From Candidatus Parcubacteria bacterium (GTDB taxonomy: Bacteria > Patescibacteriota > Minisyncoccia > Phycocordibacterales > UBA6065), in contig JAIFWQ010000006.1 of NCBI GenBank assembly GCA_019661795.1, forward strand, positions 1 to 11,391: DNA of 11,391 bases. The letters are read 5' to 3'. This document shows, piece after piece, positions 4,757 through 10,753 of the stretch. Position 1 is the stretch's first letter. The number at the start of each line of letters is the position of its first letter. The notes beneath the pieces were generated by a model. That model was not told the origin of the DNA. It saw only the letters and a program-made list of their open reading frames with translations, and ran no database searches. Both the position numbers and the translations under genes were made by a program.

Positions 4757-5404
4757 ATGATACTCACCAGAACCAGGATCGCCGAGCGCATACAGAAAGG
4801 CTCGCTCAAATTCTCCCCCGCCTTGGACATATTTCAGCTGCGTCCGCACGCGGTGGACCTCCGCCTCGGCTATACGTTCCTTTTGCCGAAATCGTGGCAC
4901 ATGACGGCGAAAGGCCGCGAAGCGCTGTCCCTCGACCATTTCGATAAAAAGCGTCCGCAGTATTTCGAGGCGCTCGAGCTCGAGCAGGGCCAGTATTTCG
5001 AGCTTCTACCCGGCGAATACGTCATCGTGTCGACCTTGGAAAAGATAACCATGCCCAAGGACGCGATGGCCGTCCTCTATCCCCGATCATCGGTCAATCG
5101 CAAAGGCCTTTCTGTCGACCTCACCGGCATCGTCGATTGCGGCTATGAAGGCCAGCTCGCCGTCCCTGTCAGGAACAACACGTCGCATCAGATCATACGG
5201 CTCTATCCGGGCGAACGCTTCTGCCAGCTCGTTTTCGAAGAGACGGGAGAAGAGATCGAAGACAAAACCAATAGGTACAGCAAAAAGGACATCATCGAGG
5301 GCGCCATCCGTTCGAACCCGGGCCTCGAAGGCAAGGACGAAGAAGAGATGGATCTCATACAGAAGGGCCTGATCAAAGAACTGAAAGCGAAGTTCAAGAT
5401 ATAG
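4757..5404 (+). CDS. dCTP deaminase / dUTPase superfamily protein lacking the deaminase Glu
   Basis: A 215-aa protein of the trimeric dUTPase fold. The N-terminus is Dcd-like (MILTRTRIAERIQKG, then the PxxxDLRLG equivalent at 30-38). STLEKITMP (92-100) and YPRSSVNRKGL (108-118) match Dcd, including S111, S112 and R115 at the E. coli positions. The next block, IVDCGYEGQLAVPVRNN (125-141), is different: where Dcd has the catalytic Glu (E138 in VLEF), this protein has Pro137, while the dUTPase-type Asp (D127) and Tyr (Y130) are kept. Deamination therefore looks impaired; triphosphate hydrolysis of dUTP or dCTP is more likely. A charged C-terminal tail of about 50 aa follows. The gene begins 4 nt after folA, has no Shine-Dalgarno, and ends the operon at the terminator at 5405. 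Family firm, reaction uncertain. Confidence 0.85.
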   Translation: MILTRTRIAERIQKGSLKFSPALDIFQLRPHAVDLRLGYTFLLPKSWHMTAKGREALSLDHFDKKRPQYFEALELEQGQYFELLPGEYVIVSTLEKITMPKDAMAVLYPRSSVNRKGLSVDLTGIVDCGYEGQLAVPVRNNTSHQIIRLYPGERFCQLVFEETGEEIEDKTNRYSKKDIIEGAIRSNPGLEGKDEEEMDLIQKGLIKELKAKFKI

Positions 5405-5430
5405 AAAAACCGCCCTTTCGGGCGGTTTTT
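5405..5430. terminator. Bidirectional intrinsic terminator between the thyA operon and rplK
   Basis: AAAAACCGCCC at 5405-5415 and GGGCGGTTTTT at 5420-5430 flank the tetraloop TTTC. Both strands end the hairpin with a T-run, so it serves the plus-strand thyA operon and the convergent minus-strand secE-nusG-rplK unit. Confidence 0.93.
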
Positions 5431-5439
5431 GATTCGAGG

Positions 5440-5862
5440 TTATTTGACGTCCACTCCCATGTTGCGGGCGGTGCCTTCGACCATCTTCATCGCGGCGTTG
5501 ACGTCCGCCGTGTTGAGGTCGGGAAGCTTCTTCTCTGCGATCGCCTTGACCTGGGCCTTCGTAAGGGTGCCTATCTTCACCGAATTAGGCTTGCCCGATC
5601 CGAGCTCCTTTTTAAGGGTCTTGAGGATCATCTGGGAAGCAGGCTCGGTCTTGTAGAACATCTTGTATGACCGGTCGTCATAGACTTCGATGATCGTAGG
5701 GACGGTCTCGCCGACGCGAGTCTTCGTTTCGTCGTTGAAGCGCTTCACGAATTCGCCGATGTTGATGCCGGCGGATCCGAGAGCGGGTCCGAGCGCCTGG
5801 CCAGGGACGGCCTTGCCGCCCGGGATCTGGAGCTTGAGCATCTTGGTTACTTTCTTTGCCAT
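5440..5862 (-). CDS. rplK: 50S ribosomal protein uL11
   Basis: A 140-aa uL11, the usual length. It forms the GTPase-associated centre with 23S rRNA, contacts elongation factors and is needed for the RelA response. The N-terminal domain opens MAKKVTKMLKLQIPGGKA, and the rRNA-binding C-terminal domain contains VGTLTKAQV-like and NAAMKMVEGTARNMG segments. In the normally conserved PSPPVGPALG loop (gapless against E. coli from Met1), Pro22 is Gln and Pro23 is Ala. These residues contact thiostrepton in other bacteria, so the drug site is probably altered. It follows nusG after 18 nt with no Shine-Dalgarno. Unusually, rplA does not follow: a terminator and a strand switch do. Confidence 0.96.
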   Translation of the reverse strand: MAKKVTKMLKLQIPGGKAVPGQALGPALGSAGINIGEFVKRFNDETKTRVGETVPTIIEVYDDRSYKMFYKTEPASQMILKTLKKELGSGKPNSVKIGTLTKAQVKAIAEKKLPDLNTADVNAAMKMVEGTARNMGVDVK

Positions 5863-5880
5863 AGCGGGGATAAGGTTATA

Positions 5881-6426
5881 TTAAATCTTCTTAACTTGCA
5901 AGAAATCGAGCTCTACCGGGGTTTCGCGGCCGAACATCGAGACGAGGACTTTGACCTTGCCGCGCTCGGTGTCGACTTCGGCGACCTTGCCTTCGAGGTC
6001 CTTGAACGGGCCGTCGGCGATCTTGACCGCGTCGTCAGGGACGAGATTGATCTCGTGCTTGACCGATCCGGTATCCATGCGGCCCATCAATACCTGCATC
6101 TCTTTTTCCGTGAGAGGCACCGGATGGACGCCCGATCCGACGAAGCCGGTCACGCGCGGCGTATTGCGCACGACGAACCATGAATCGTCGGTCACGATCA
6201 TATCCACGAGTATGTAGCCGGGATATACCTTCTCCTCTTCCTCGACGCGCTTGCCGCCTTTTACTTTGATCTTCTTTTCCGTAGGGACGAGGACATTGAA
6301 GATCTTGTCCTGCATGGTAAGGGAATCGATGCGCTGGCGCAGGTTTCGCGCGACGGCGTTCTCGTATCCGGCGTACGTATGGATGGCGTACCAGTGGCGC
6401 TCTCCGCCTGTGTGCTGTTTGGACAT
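5881..6426 (-). CDS. nusG: Transcription termination/antitermination factor NusG
   Basis: A 181-aa RNA-polymerase-bound elongation factor that also links to Rho and to ribosomal protein uS10. The NGN domain begins at WYAIHTYAGYENAVARNL (about 12-29), with the conserved KVYPGYILVDM segment (about 66-76) and NTPRVTGFVG (about 88-97). The C-terminal KOW domain follows at about 125-181 (DDAVKIADGPFKDLEG, then VLVSMFGRETPVELDF). Length is standard. It lies between secE and rplK in the conserved bacterial order. The leader upstream is A-rich (AAACAAACACA) with no Shine-Dalgarno and no clear -10, so it is read from the secE transcript. Confidence 0.97.
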   Translation of the reverse strand: MSKQHTGGERHWYAIHTYAGYENAVARNLRQRIDSLTMQDKIFNVLVPTEKKIKVKGGKRVEEEEKVYPGYILVDMIVTDDSWFVVRNTPRVTGFVGSGVHPVPLTEKEMQVLMGRMDTGSVKHEINLVPDDAVKIADGPFKDLEGKVAEVDTERGKVKVLVSMFGRETPVELDFLQVKKI

Positions 6427-6463
6427 TGTGTTTGTTTCGTTATTTTGGCGCTACTTGCCGAGA

Positions 6464-6649
6464 CTACTTGGCAAGAATGAATTTCTCGAGACCGAGCCTG
6501 AAGACGTAGTCGGCGACCGAAAGGACGGCGGCCGTCGCGACAGAGAGGCCGATGACGAGGAGGGTGTAATTCGCGGCCTGGCTTTTAGTCGGCCAGTTCA
6601 CGTGCTTCATCTCGCCGCGGGTCTCTTTGATGTATTCCGCTAATTTCAT
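6464..6649 (-). CDS. secE: Preprotein translocase subunit SecE
   Basis: A 61-aa single-spanning SecE, the short form found in most bacteria outside Enterobacteria. It clamps SecY in the inner-membrane translocon. The cytoplasmic amphipathic helix holds the family signature (YIKETRGEMKHVNWPTKSQ, about 6-24), followed by one membrane helix (YTLLVIGLSVATAAVLSVADYVF, about 28-50). It heads secE-nusG-rplK. The start at 6647-6649 has no Shine-Dalgarno; instead the bases just upstream read TTTCCTCCAT, which resembles the anti-Shine-Dalgarno itself. Its promoter probably overlaps the terminator of the preceding gene. Confidence 0.95.
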   Translation of the reverse strand: MKLAEYIKETRGEMKHVNWPTKSQAANYTLLVIGLSVATAAVLSVADYVFRLGLEKFILAK

Positions 6650-6662
6650 ATGGAGGAAATCT

Positions 6663-6697
6663 TGTTAATAAAAACCGCCCCGGAGGGCTAGGTTTTT
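6663..6697 (-). terminator. Intrinsic terminator after the SIMPL-domain gene
   Basis: AAAAACC (6670-6676) pairs with GGTTTTT (6691-6697), and GCCC (6677-6680) pairs with GGGC (6685-6688). There is a 2-nt bulge and a CGGA loop. On the minus strand it is followed by TTTTTATTAA. It lies between the SIMPL gene and secE, inside the start region of the secE transcript. Confidence 0.75.
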
Positions 6698-6699
6698 AT

Positions 6700-6728
6700 A
6701 TCATACCGCGTGTTTCGGAAGAAAGCAA
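6700..6728 (-). promoter_or_regulatory. Candidate promoter of secE-nusG-rplK
   Basis: The minus strand reads TTGCTT (6723-6728), a 17-nt spacer, then TATGAT (6700-6705), which is 5 of 6 to the -10 consensus. The predicted start near 6692 falls inside the terminator hairpin at 6670-6697. A new transcript would start within one arm, escape the full hairpin and carry a leader of about 45 nt. Confidence 0.5.
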
Positions 6729-6730
6729 GC

Positions 6731-7519
6731 CTACTTTATCTCGTAGGTGATCATGACATTCGAGACGATCTTGTTCTCGCCTGACGGGATCGAAGGAGCG
6801 GATTGTTCTGCCGCCCCGCCCATTCCCATGTTGCGGACATCCTTGGCGTAATAGATCGGTTGAGGATAGCCGGATCCCGATTCCGAGAAGTTCACGATGC
6901 GGACGATCGACACGCCGAGGGAGCGCGCGAGGACGTTCGCCTGCTCGCGGGCGTCGGCGATGGCTTTGTCGCGGGCCTGGCGGACGAGGTCGTCCTGCTT
7001 GTCATTGGTGAAGTTCAGGCCGGATATGCCCGTAGCGCCGTATTCGCCTATGCCCGAAAGGATCTTGCCCGCGTCGTCGAGCTTGCGGACTTTGACTTCG
7101 ATCGTCTGGGATACGACGTATGCGGCGAGGATCTGCTTGCCGCCGCCGTAAGAGGAGGTGCCGGTGTATTCGAAGCGCGGATAGATATTGTAGGAGGTCG
7201 TTTTGACGTCCTTATCGGCCACGCCTGATTTCTTGAGGTAGTCGAGAATGGCGTTCATGTTGTCGGTAGCTTTCTTTTGAGCGTCAGGGACCGATGCGCC
7301 CTCTTTTTCTACCGTGAACGAGAACAGGGCGATGTCCGGAGCTGCGATGACTTCGCCTTTGCCCGAGACGCTGATCGCGTTCGTCGCCGAAACGCCGGCG
7401 CCGATGTAGTTCATCGATTTGAATTCCGATATGGTCTTGGCCGCGGTGAATATGACGAGAAGGGCCAAGAGCGCGATCGCGAGGTTCTTTACCGCCGGAT
7501 GATTGGTGATGTTGTCCAT
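6731..7519 (-). CDS. SIMPL (DUF541) domain protein with an N-terminal membrane anchor
   Basis: A 262-aa protein with a membrane helix at about 12-28 (NLAIALLALLVIFTAAK) and a SIMPL/DUF541 domain at about 47-262 facing outside. The domain begins with the typical ISVSGKGEVIAAPDIALF strand. It continues with the long helix around QKKATDNMNAILDYLKKSG, the VKTTSYNIYP strand, the second helix DKAIADAREQANVLARSLG, and a closing strand SNVMITYEIK. SIMPL proteins are envelope proteins of poorly known role; E. coli YggE is linked to oxidative stress. It follows folD after 25 nt and has no Shine-Dalgarno. TTAAAT lies 7 nt before the ATG, so it may have its own near-leaderless promoter. It ends at its own terminator. 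Confidence 0.9.
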   Translation of the reverse strand: MDNITNHPAVKNLAIALLALLVIFTAAKTISEFKSMNYIGAGVSATNAISVSGKGEVIAAPDIALFSFTVEKEGASVPDAQKKATDNMNAILDYLKKSGVADKDVKTTSYNIYPRFEYTGTSSYGGGKQILAAYVVSQTIEVKVRKLDDAGKILSGIGEYGATGISGLNFTNDKQDDLVRQARDKAIADAREQANVLARSLGVSIVRIVNFSESGSGYPQPIYYAKDVRNMGMGGAAEQSAPSIPSGENKIVSNVMITYEIK

Positions 7520-7544
7520 GTGATGAATTTAATGAAGAAGCGAA

Positions 7545-8399
7545 TTATCTGCTAAATCTCTCTGCCGAGAGTATAAGGTTATCAAATAATGAGAGAACCG
7601 TCATCGGCCCGACGCCTCCGGGCACGGGAGATATGGCTGACGTGATCGGCGCGACGTCTGCATATCTGACGTCACCGACGACTTTGCCGTTCTTCGCCGC
7701 GCTGTTGATGCCCACGTCCACGACTACGGCGCCGTCTTTTATATATGACCGGTCGACGAGTTCCGGCTTGCCCATGGCGACAATGACGATGTCCGCCGCC
7801 CGGCTGATCAAAGCCGCGTCCTCTGTTTTCGAATGGATGACGGATACCGATGATGCGCCGCGGATATGAAGGAGTTGGGCGATCGGATAGCCGACCAATC
7901 GCGAGCGGCCGAAGACCGCCGCCGGCTTCCCTTTGACGTCGATGCCGTAGAAATCGAGAAGGAGCATGACGCCTTTCGCCGTCGCGGGCACGAATCGGGG
8001 CTCGCCCCTATCCAGAAGCTTCTGATTTTCGTCTGTCAATCCGTCGACGTCTTTGTTCGGATCGATGAGGTTCATGAGAACGAGCCTGTCGAGCCCTTCC
8101 GGGAGCGGCAGCTGAAGAATGATCCCGTGCACTTCGGGCGTCCGGTTCAATTCGCCGATCTTCGCGGCGATAGTATCCTGCGATGCGTCCGCGGCGAAGC
8201 GGACATGATCGGCCGCCGCGCCGATCGACGCGGCGAATCTCTTCTTCTGCTCTATATAGATCGAAGACTCCCTGTTGTCTCCTACCTGGATTATGGCGAG
8301 GCGCGGCAGGGTCCCCTGATCCGCGAGCGCCTTTACGCGCAGGGCGAGCTTCGTCCTGTACGCATCGCGAGCCTTTCTTCCGTCGAGCACGATAGTCAT
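7545..8399 (-). CDS. folD: Bifunctional methylenetetrahydrofolate dehydrogenase / methenyltetrahydrofolate cyclohydrolase
   Basis: A 284-aa cytoplasmic enzyme interconverting 5,10-methylene-THF, 5,10-methenyl-THF and 10-formyl-THF with NADP. The catalytic Tyr-Lys motif is YIEQKKRFA (about 48-56). GIILQLPLPEG (about 92-102) and DVDGLT (about 117-122) line the active site. The nucleotide site is FGRSRLVGYPIAQLL (about 164-178), and the C-terminal signature PVPGGVGPMT is near 260. The usual PCTP motif reads PATA. FolD uses the methylene-THF made by GlyA, so it competes with or balances the thyA homologue. It is set apart from that cluster by the ribosomal and SIMPL genes. The start is supported by an extended -10 exactly 6 nt upstream. 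Confidence 0.96.
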   Translation of the reverse strand: MTIVLDGRKARDAYRTKLALRVKALADQGTLPRLAIIQVGDNRESSIYIEQKKRFAASIGAAADHVRFAADASQDTIAAKIGELNRTPEVHGIILQLPLPEGLDRLVLMNLIDPNKDVDGLTDENQKLLDRGEPRFVPATAKGVMLLLDFYGIDVKGKPAAVFGRSRLVGYPIAQLLHIRGASSVSVIHSKTEDAALISRAADIVIVAMGKPELVDRSYIKDGAVVVDVGINSAAKNGKVVGDVRYADVAPITSAISPVPGGVGPMTVLSLFDNLILSAERFSR

Positions 8400-8405
8400 T
8401 TCGTG

Positions 8406-8434
8406 ACTATATCATCAGAACGAAAAAGCGTCAC
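8406..8434 (-). promoter_or_regulatory. folD promoter, predicted leaderless, with its -35 inside the upstream terminator
   Basis: The minus strand reads GTGACG (8429-8434), a 17-nt spacer, TGA plus TATAGT (8406-8411), six bases (CACGAA), then ATG. The hexamer and TGn are identical to those of dut. The -35 is formed by one arm of the terminator stem at 8423-8453. Confidence 0.65.
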
Positions 8435-8453
8435 CCGGAGGCGACGCTTTTTT
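8423..8453. terminator. Bidirectional-type intrinsic terminator after the anchored protein gene
   Basis: AAAAAGCGTC (8423-8432) pairs with GACGCTTTTT (8443-8452) around a 10-nt loop, with T-runs on both strands. Its biological user is the minus-strand gene ending at 8493; no plus-strand gene precedes it. Confidence 0.85.
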
Positions 8454-8492
8454 CAAACCTGCTCTCGGGCGCGCTTTCGCGCCGATGGGAGA

Positions 8493-9098
8493 TTAGAGGT
8501 TGATCTCCTTTGCCGAATTGAACAAGCCGTTCTCGACGACGAGGATCTTGGTCTTGTTCTTACCCGCTGCCGTGTAGGTGATCGTGACGACGAGTCCGCC
8601 CGATATCTCGTCCGCCCTCACGCCTTTTATGACCGTGCCTGAGCCGATGAGAGCGTATGATTGATCGGTAAGCGTTCCGTTCTTGTCCGTGAAAAGGACT
8701 GCGTACTGATAGGTCGATCCGCCCGTATTCACGCCAAGCGTAGTAACGACGTAGTTCGCGCCTCCGACGGTCTTCGCTACGGCGATATCGCCGATGGTGA
8801 CCGTGCCTTTGACGCCTTCAGCCGAGAACTGCGCCTTGCCGTTCGCGAGAGCGACGCGGCTTCCCGTCTCTGCGGCTGCGACCGATGCGCTCTTGAGCCT
8901 GCCGAGAAGAGATGTGTCGGCGGTATCTTTGGTCACCGGAGCATAGGTGTCTTTGGTGACTCCCGCAGGAACGTTCGCCGCAGGGGTCTCTCCGACTGGA
9001 TTATTGACGACGGTCGAAGAGCCCTTGCCGCCCCAGACTACGAAGCCTGCGATGGCGAGGATGACGATAACGACCGCGATGATTCCTTTTTTATTCAT
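8493..9098 (-). CDS. Hypothetical membrane-anchored extracytoplasmic protein, 201 aa
   Basis: I do not recognise the family. The N-terminus is MNKKGIIAVVIVILAIAGFV, a single hydrophobic helix (about 5-22) with a positive start, so it is a signal anchor. A low-complexity Val/Pro/Thr linker follows (about 28-60) with two copies of a VTKDT motif. A compact region of about 120 aa rich in Val, Gly and Thr (about 80-201) comes next, with strand-like runs (TVTIGDIAV, NYVVTTLGV, GLVVTITYTA, KTKILVVENG) that suggest an exported beta-sandwich domain. No lipobox or catalytic motif is visible. The gene is monocistronic, with a promoter at 9128-9136 and a terminator at 8423-8453. Role in the envelope is inferred only from topology. 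Confidence 0.8.
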   Translation of the reverse strand: MNKKGIIAVVIVILAIAGFVVWGGKGSSTVVNNPVGETPAANVPAGVTKDTYAPVTKDTADTSLLGRLKSASVAAAETGSRVALANGKAQFSAEGVKGTVTIGDIAVAKTVGGANYVVTTLGVNTGGSTYQYAVLFTDKNGTLTDQSYALIGSGTVIKGVRADEISGGLVVTITYTAAGKNKTKILVVENGLFNSAKEINL

Positions 9099-9127
9099 AT
9101 TTTTTAAATACTAATTTTTGAAGCTTC

Positions 9128-9136
9128 AGTATACCA
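9128..9136 (-). promoter_or_regulatory. Extended -10 promoter of the anchored protein gene
   Basis: The minus strand reads TGGTATACT, 5 of 6 in the hexamer plus a TGn extension. The predicted start near 9121 gives an A/T-rich leader of about 23 nt without a Shine-Dalgarno before the ATG at 9098. This gene therefore differs from the leaderless group. Confidence 0.55.
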
Positions 9137-9155
9137 CACGACGCTGGGCCATCGT

Positions 9156-10247
9156 TTATTTTACCTCCGTGACGAGCGCCTCGCCGCCTTTGGACGGGGC
9201 TATGGAGAACGATAGCCTGCCGATGAGCTGGCCGCGCGGCGTTTCGACGTTCACTCTCCAAAGCCCCGGAAATATGCCGCTTTTTTCGGAGAACGTCCTG
9301 AAACCGCTGTCGCGGCCGCCCGTTATGCCGAGGTCGACGGTGCTCGCGGTTATCCACTGCTTTTTCTCCTCATCGTAATATTGCCATTCATGGACGATAT
9401 CCGTCGCCAGATTTGCCGGAGCGAATACAGCCGAAAGAGCGTAGAGCGTCGATCCCGGTTCGGCATGGATCGTCGGATCCGGATAGAAAAATCTGAACCA
9501 TTTCTGCCTTTCGCCGAGCGTCTGGTACGTTCCGTCAGGCAATCGGGCCAGGGCGCGGTATATGCCCGCTTCCTTGAGAGCGAGAGGTATCGGCGGTATC
9601 AGATTCGTGAAATAAAGCGCATTGATGAAAGCGAAGAGCCCGAGAAGCGAGAGCGCCAACATCGGCGCGCTCTTCGCGATGCGGTCGGGCGCGAACCATG
9701 ACAGGACGTATATGAAAAGCCCGACGATCATCAGGCTCGCGATGCCCGAGAGCAAGAATATGGCGTCGCCCATCTTGCCCAATATCACCGGCAGGAAGAA
9801 TATGAGATACGAGAACAGCGCCGTGAAGAAAACGCTGACCTGGAAGCCGAGACGGATGTAATTTTTGCGCAGGAGCTCGTTCCCCGTTATGTAGCCGACG
9901 ATCATGAGAAGGAACGGCCAGCTCGATACGATCGATCCCGATTTCGAATAGAAGAGGAATGAGGCGCTGAAAAGGCCTCCGAGGCAGAACTGAAGCATGA
10001 AGACGACGATGGCGTGGATCGTCTCGCGCTTTTCCATCTCTCCCCTGCTCGCCCTCCGCGATTCATGGATGTTGAGGATCATGATCGATCCCGCCGATAT
10101 GAGAAGGTACGATATCAGAAGCGCGTTGCTGTAGAAGACGTCGATGCGGCGCAGGGTGAGATTGTCGAATACGAAGCCGAGCGCCAGGGTCACCGGCGAT
10201 ACGTAGCGTTCATATTTCCTGAAAAATGATCTGGCTCGGTCGAGCAT
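9156..10247 (-). CDS. Multipass membrane protein with a C-terminal DUF2914-like domain
   Basis: A 363-aa protein. Residues 1 to about 220 hold roughly seven hydrophobic segments, for example NALLISYLLISAGSIMIL, IVVFMLQFCLGGLFSASFLF, VSVFFTALFSYLIFFLPVIL and LALSLLGLFAFINALYFTNL. The last 140 residues form a soluble domain. Its HEWQYYDEEKKQW, GFRTFSEK, GLWRVNVETPRGQLIGRLSF pattern matches DUF2914, a domain found at the end of exported or membrane proteins in many bacteria, function unknown. The start at 10245-10247 lies 3 nt past the stop of the peptidoglycan-binding gene, with no Shine-Dalgarno, so the two are probably translationally coupled and may act together at the cell wall. Confidence 0.85.
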   Translation of the reverse strand: MLDRARSFFRKYERYVSPVTLALGFVFDNLTLRRIDVFYSNALLISYLLISAGSIMILNIHESRRASRGEMEKRETIHAIVVFMLQFCLGGLFSASFLFYSKSGSIVSSWPFLLMIVGYITGNELLRKNYIRLGFQVSVFFTALFSYLIFFLPVILGKMGDAIFLLSGIASLMIVGLFIYVLSWFAPDRIAKSAPMLALSLLGLFAFINALYFTNLIPPIPLALKEAGIYRALARLPDGTYQTLGERQKWFRFFYPDPTIHAEPGSTLYALSAVFAPANLATDIVHEWQYYDEEKKQWITASTVDLGITGGRDSGFRTFSEKSGIFPGLWRVNVETPRGQLIGRLSFSIAPSKGGEALVTEVK

Positions 10248-10250
10248 CGT

Positions 10251-10736
10251 CTATTTCGCCTTCGGAGAAGACGTCGCGGAGATCGACGGGGTGGAAGAAG
10301 CCGTCGGCTTCGGGCAGGCATAGAGCGAAGCGAGCTTGTCGATGGTGCTGTTGTTCACCTCGCCGGTCTCCGGCAATCCGTATTTCTTTTGGAAGCTCAT
10401 AACGGCGCTCCTCGTTGAAGGACCAAAGAAAGGCGCGGCGTAGACTTTGCCGCCCGTCGATTCATACGGATCGATATAGAATCCCTGCTTTTGGAGGGCC
10501 TTTTGGAGCATCGGCACTTGGGGGACGAAATAGAATATGCCGCCCGGTCCGCCGAATCCCGAATTCACGGGATTGGAGACTTTTCTGTCTCCGAACTGCG
10601 TATCGTGGACGAAGTCATAGCAGAATGCCGGAGCGAACGCGTGCGGAGAGACGCGCCATACGACGACGCCGGCCGCGATGACGACCAGGGCGACAACGAC
10701 GATGTTCCTTATACTCCTGTTTTGTGATGGTTCCAT
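10251..10736 (-). CDS. Membrane-anchored peptidoglycan-binding domain protein
   Basis: A 161-aa protein with a signal-anchor helix at about 11-27 (IVVVALVVIAAGVVVW) and a PG_binding_1-type domain at about 73-137. It shows the usual VPMLQKALQKQGFY helix, the FFGPSTRSAVMSFQKKYGLPETG core and the NNSTIDKLASLY end. A Ser/Thr/Pro-rich tail closes the protein. Two Cys (FCYDF near residue 39 and YACPK near 140) could form a disulfide outside the cell. No catalytic domain is attached, so it is likely a wall-tethering protein. TGGTAGACT ends exactly 6 nt before the ATG, so a leaderless transcript covering this gene and the DUF2914 gene is predicted. Confidence 0.87.
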   Translation of the reverse strand: MEPSQNRSIRNIVVVALVVIAAGVVVWRVSPHAFAPAFCYDFVHDTQFGDRKVSNPVNSGFGGPGGIFYFVPQVPMLQKALQKQGFYIDPYESTGGKVYAAPFFGPSTRSAVMSFQKKYGLPETGEVNNSTIDKLASLYACPKPTASSTPSISATSSPKAK

Positions 10737-10742
10737 GCCGAA

Positions 10743-10751
10743 AGTCTACCA
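10743..10751 (-). promoter_or_regulatory. Extended -10 promoter of the peptidoglycan-binding gene, predicted leaderless
   Basis: The minus strand reads TGGTAGACT, six bases (TTCGGC), then ATG. TAGACT is 4 of 6 to consensus with a TGn extension. It fits the same 6-nt spacing as the nucleotide-metabolism genes. Confidence 0.5.
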
Positions 10752-10753
10752 TA

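Noticed and set aside
3425..5404. Phage origin of the thyA-folA-dcd operon
   Set aside because: Asp-type ThyA enzymes are known from phages, but codon use and GC match the neighbours, no phage genes adjoin, and housekeeping rplK-nusG-secE follows directly. Transfer in the past cannot be excluded.
7866..8642. 258-codon plus-strand frame opposite folD
   Set aside because: It is a shadow frame across folD, its promoter and a terminator, with no recognisable domain.
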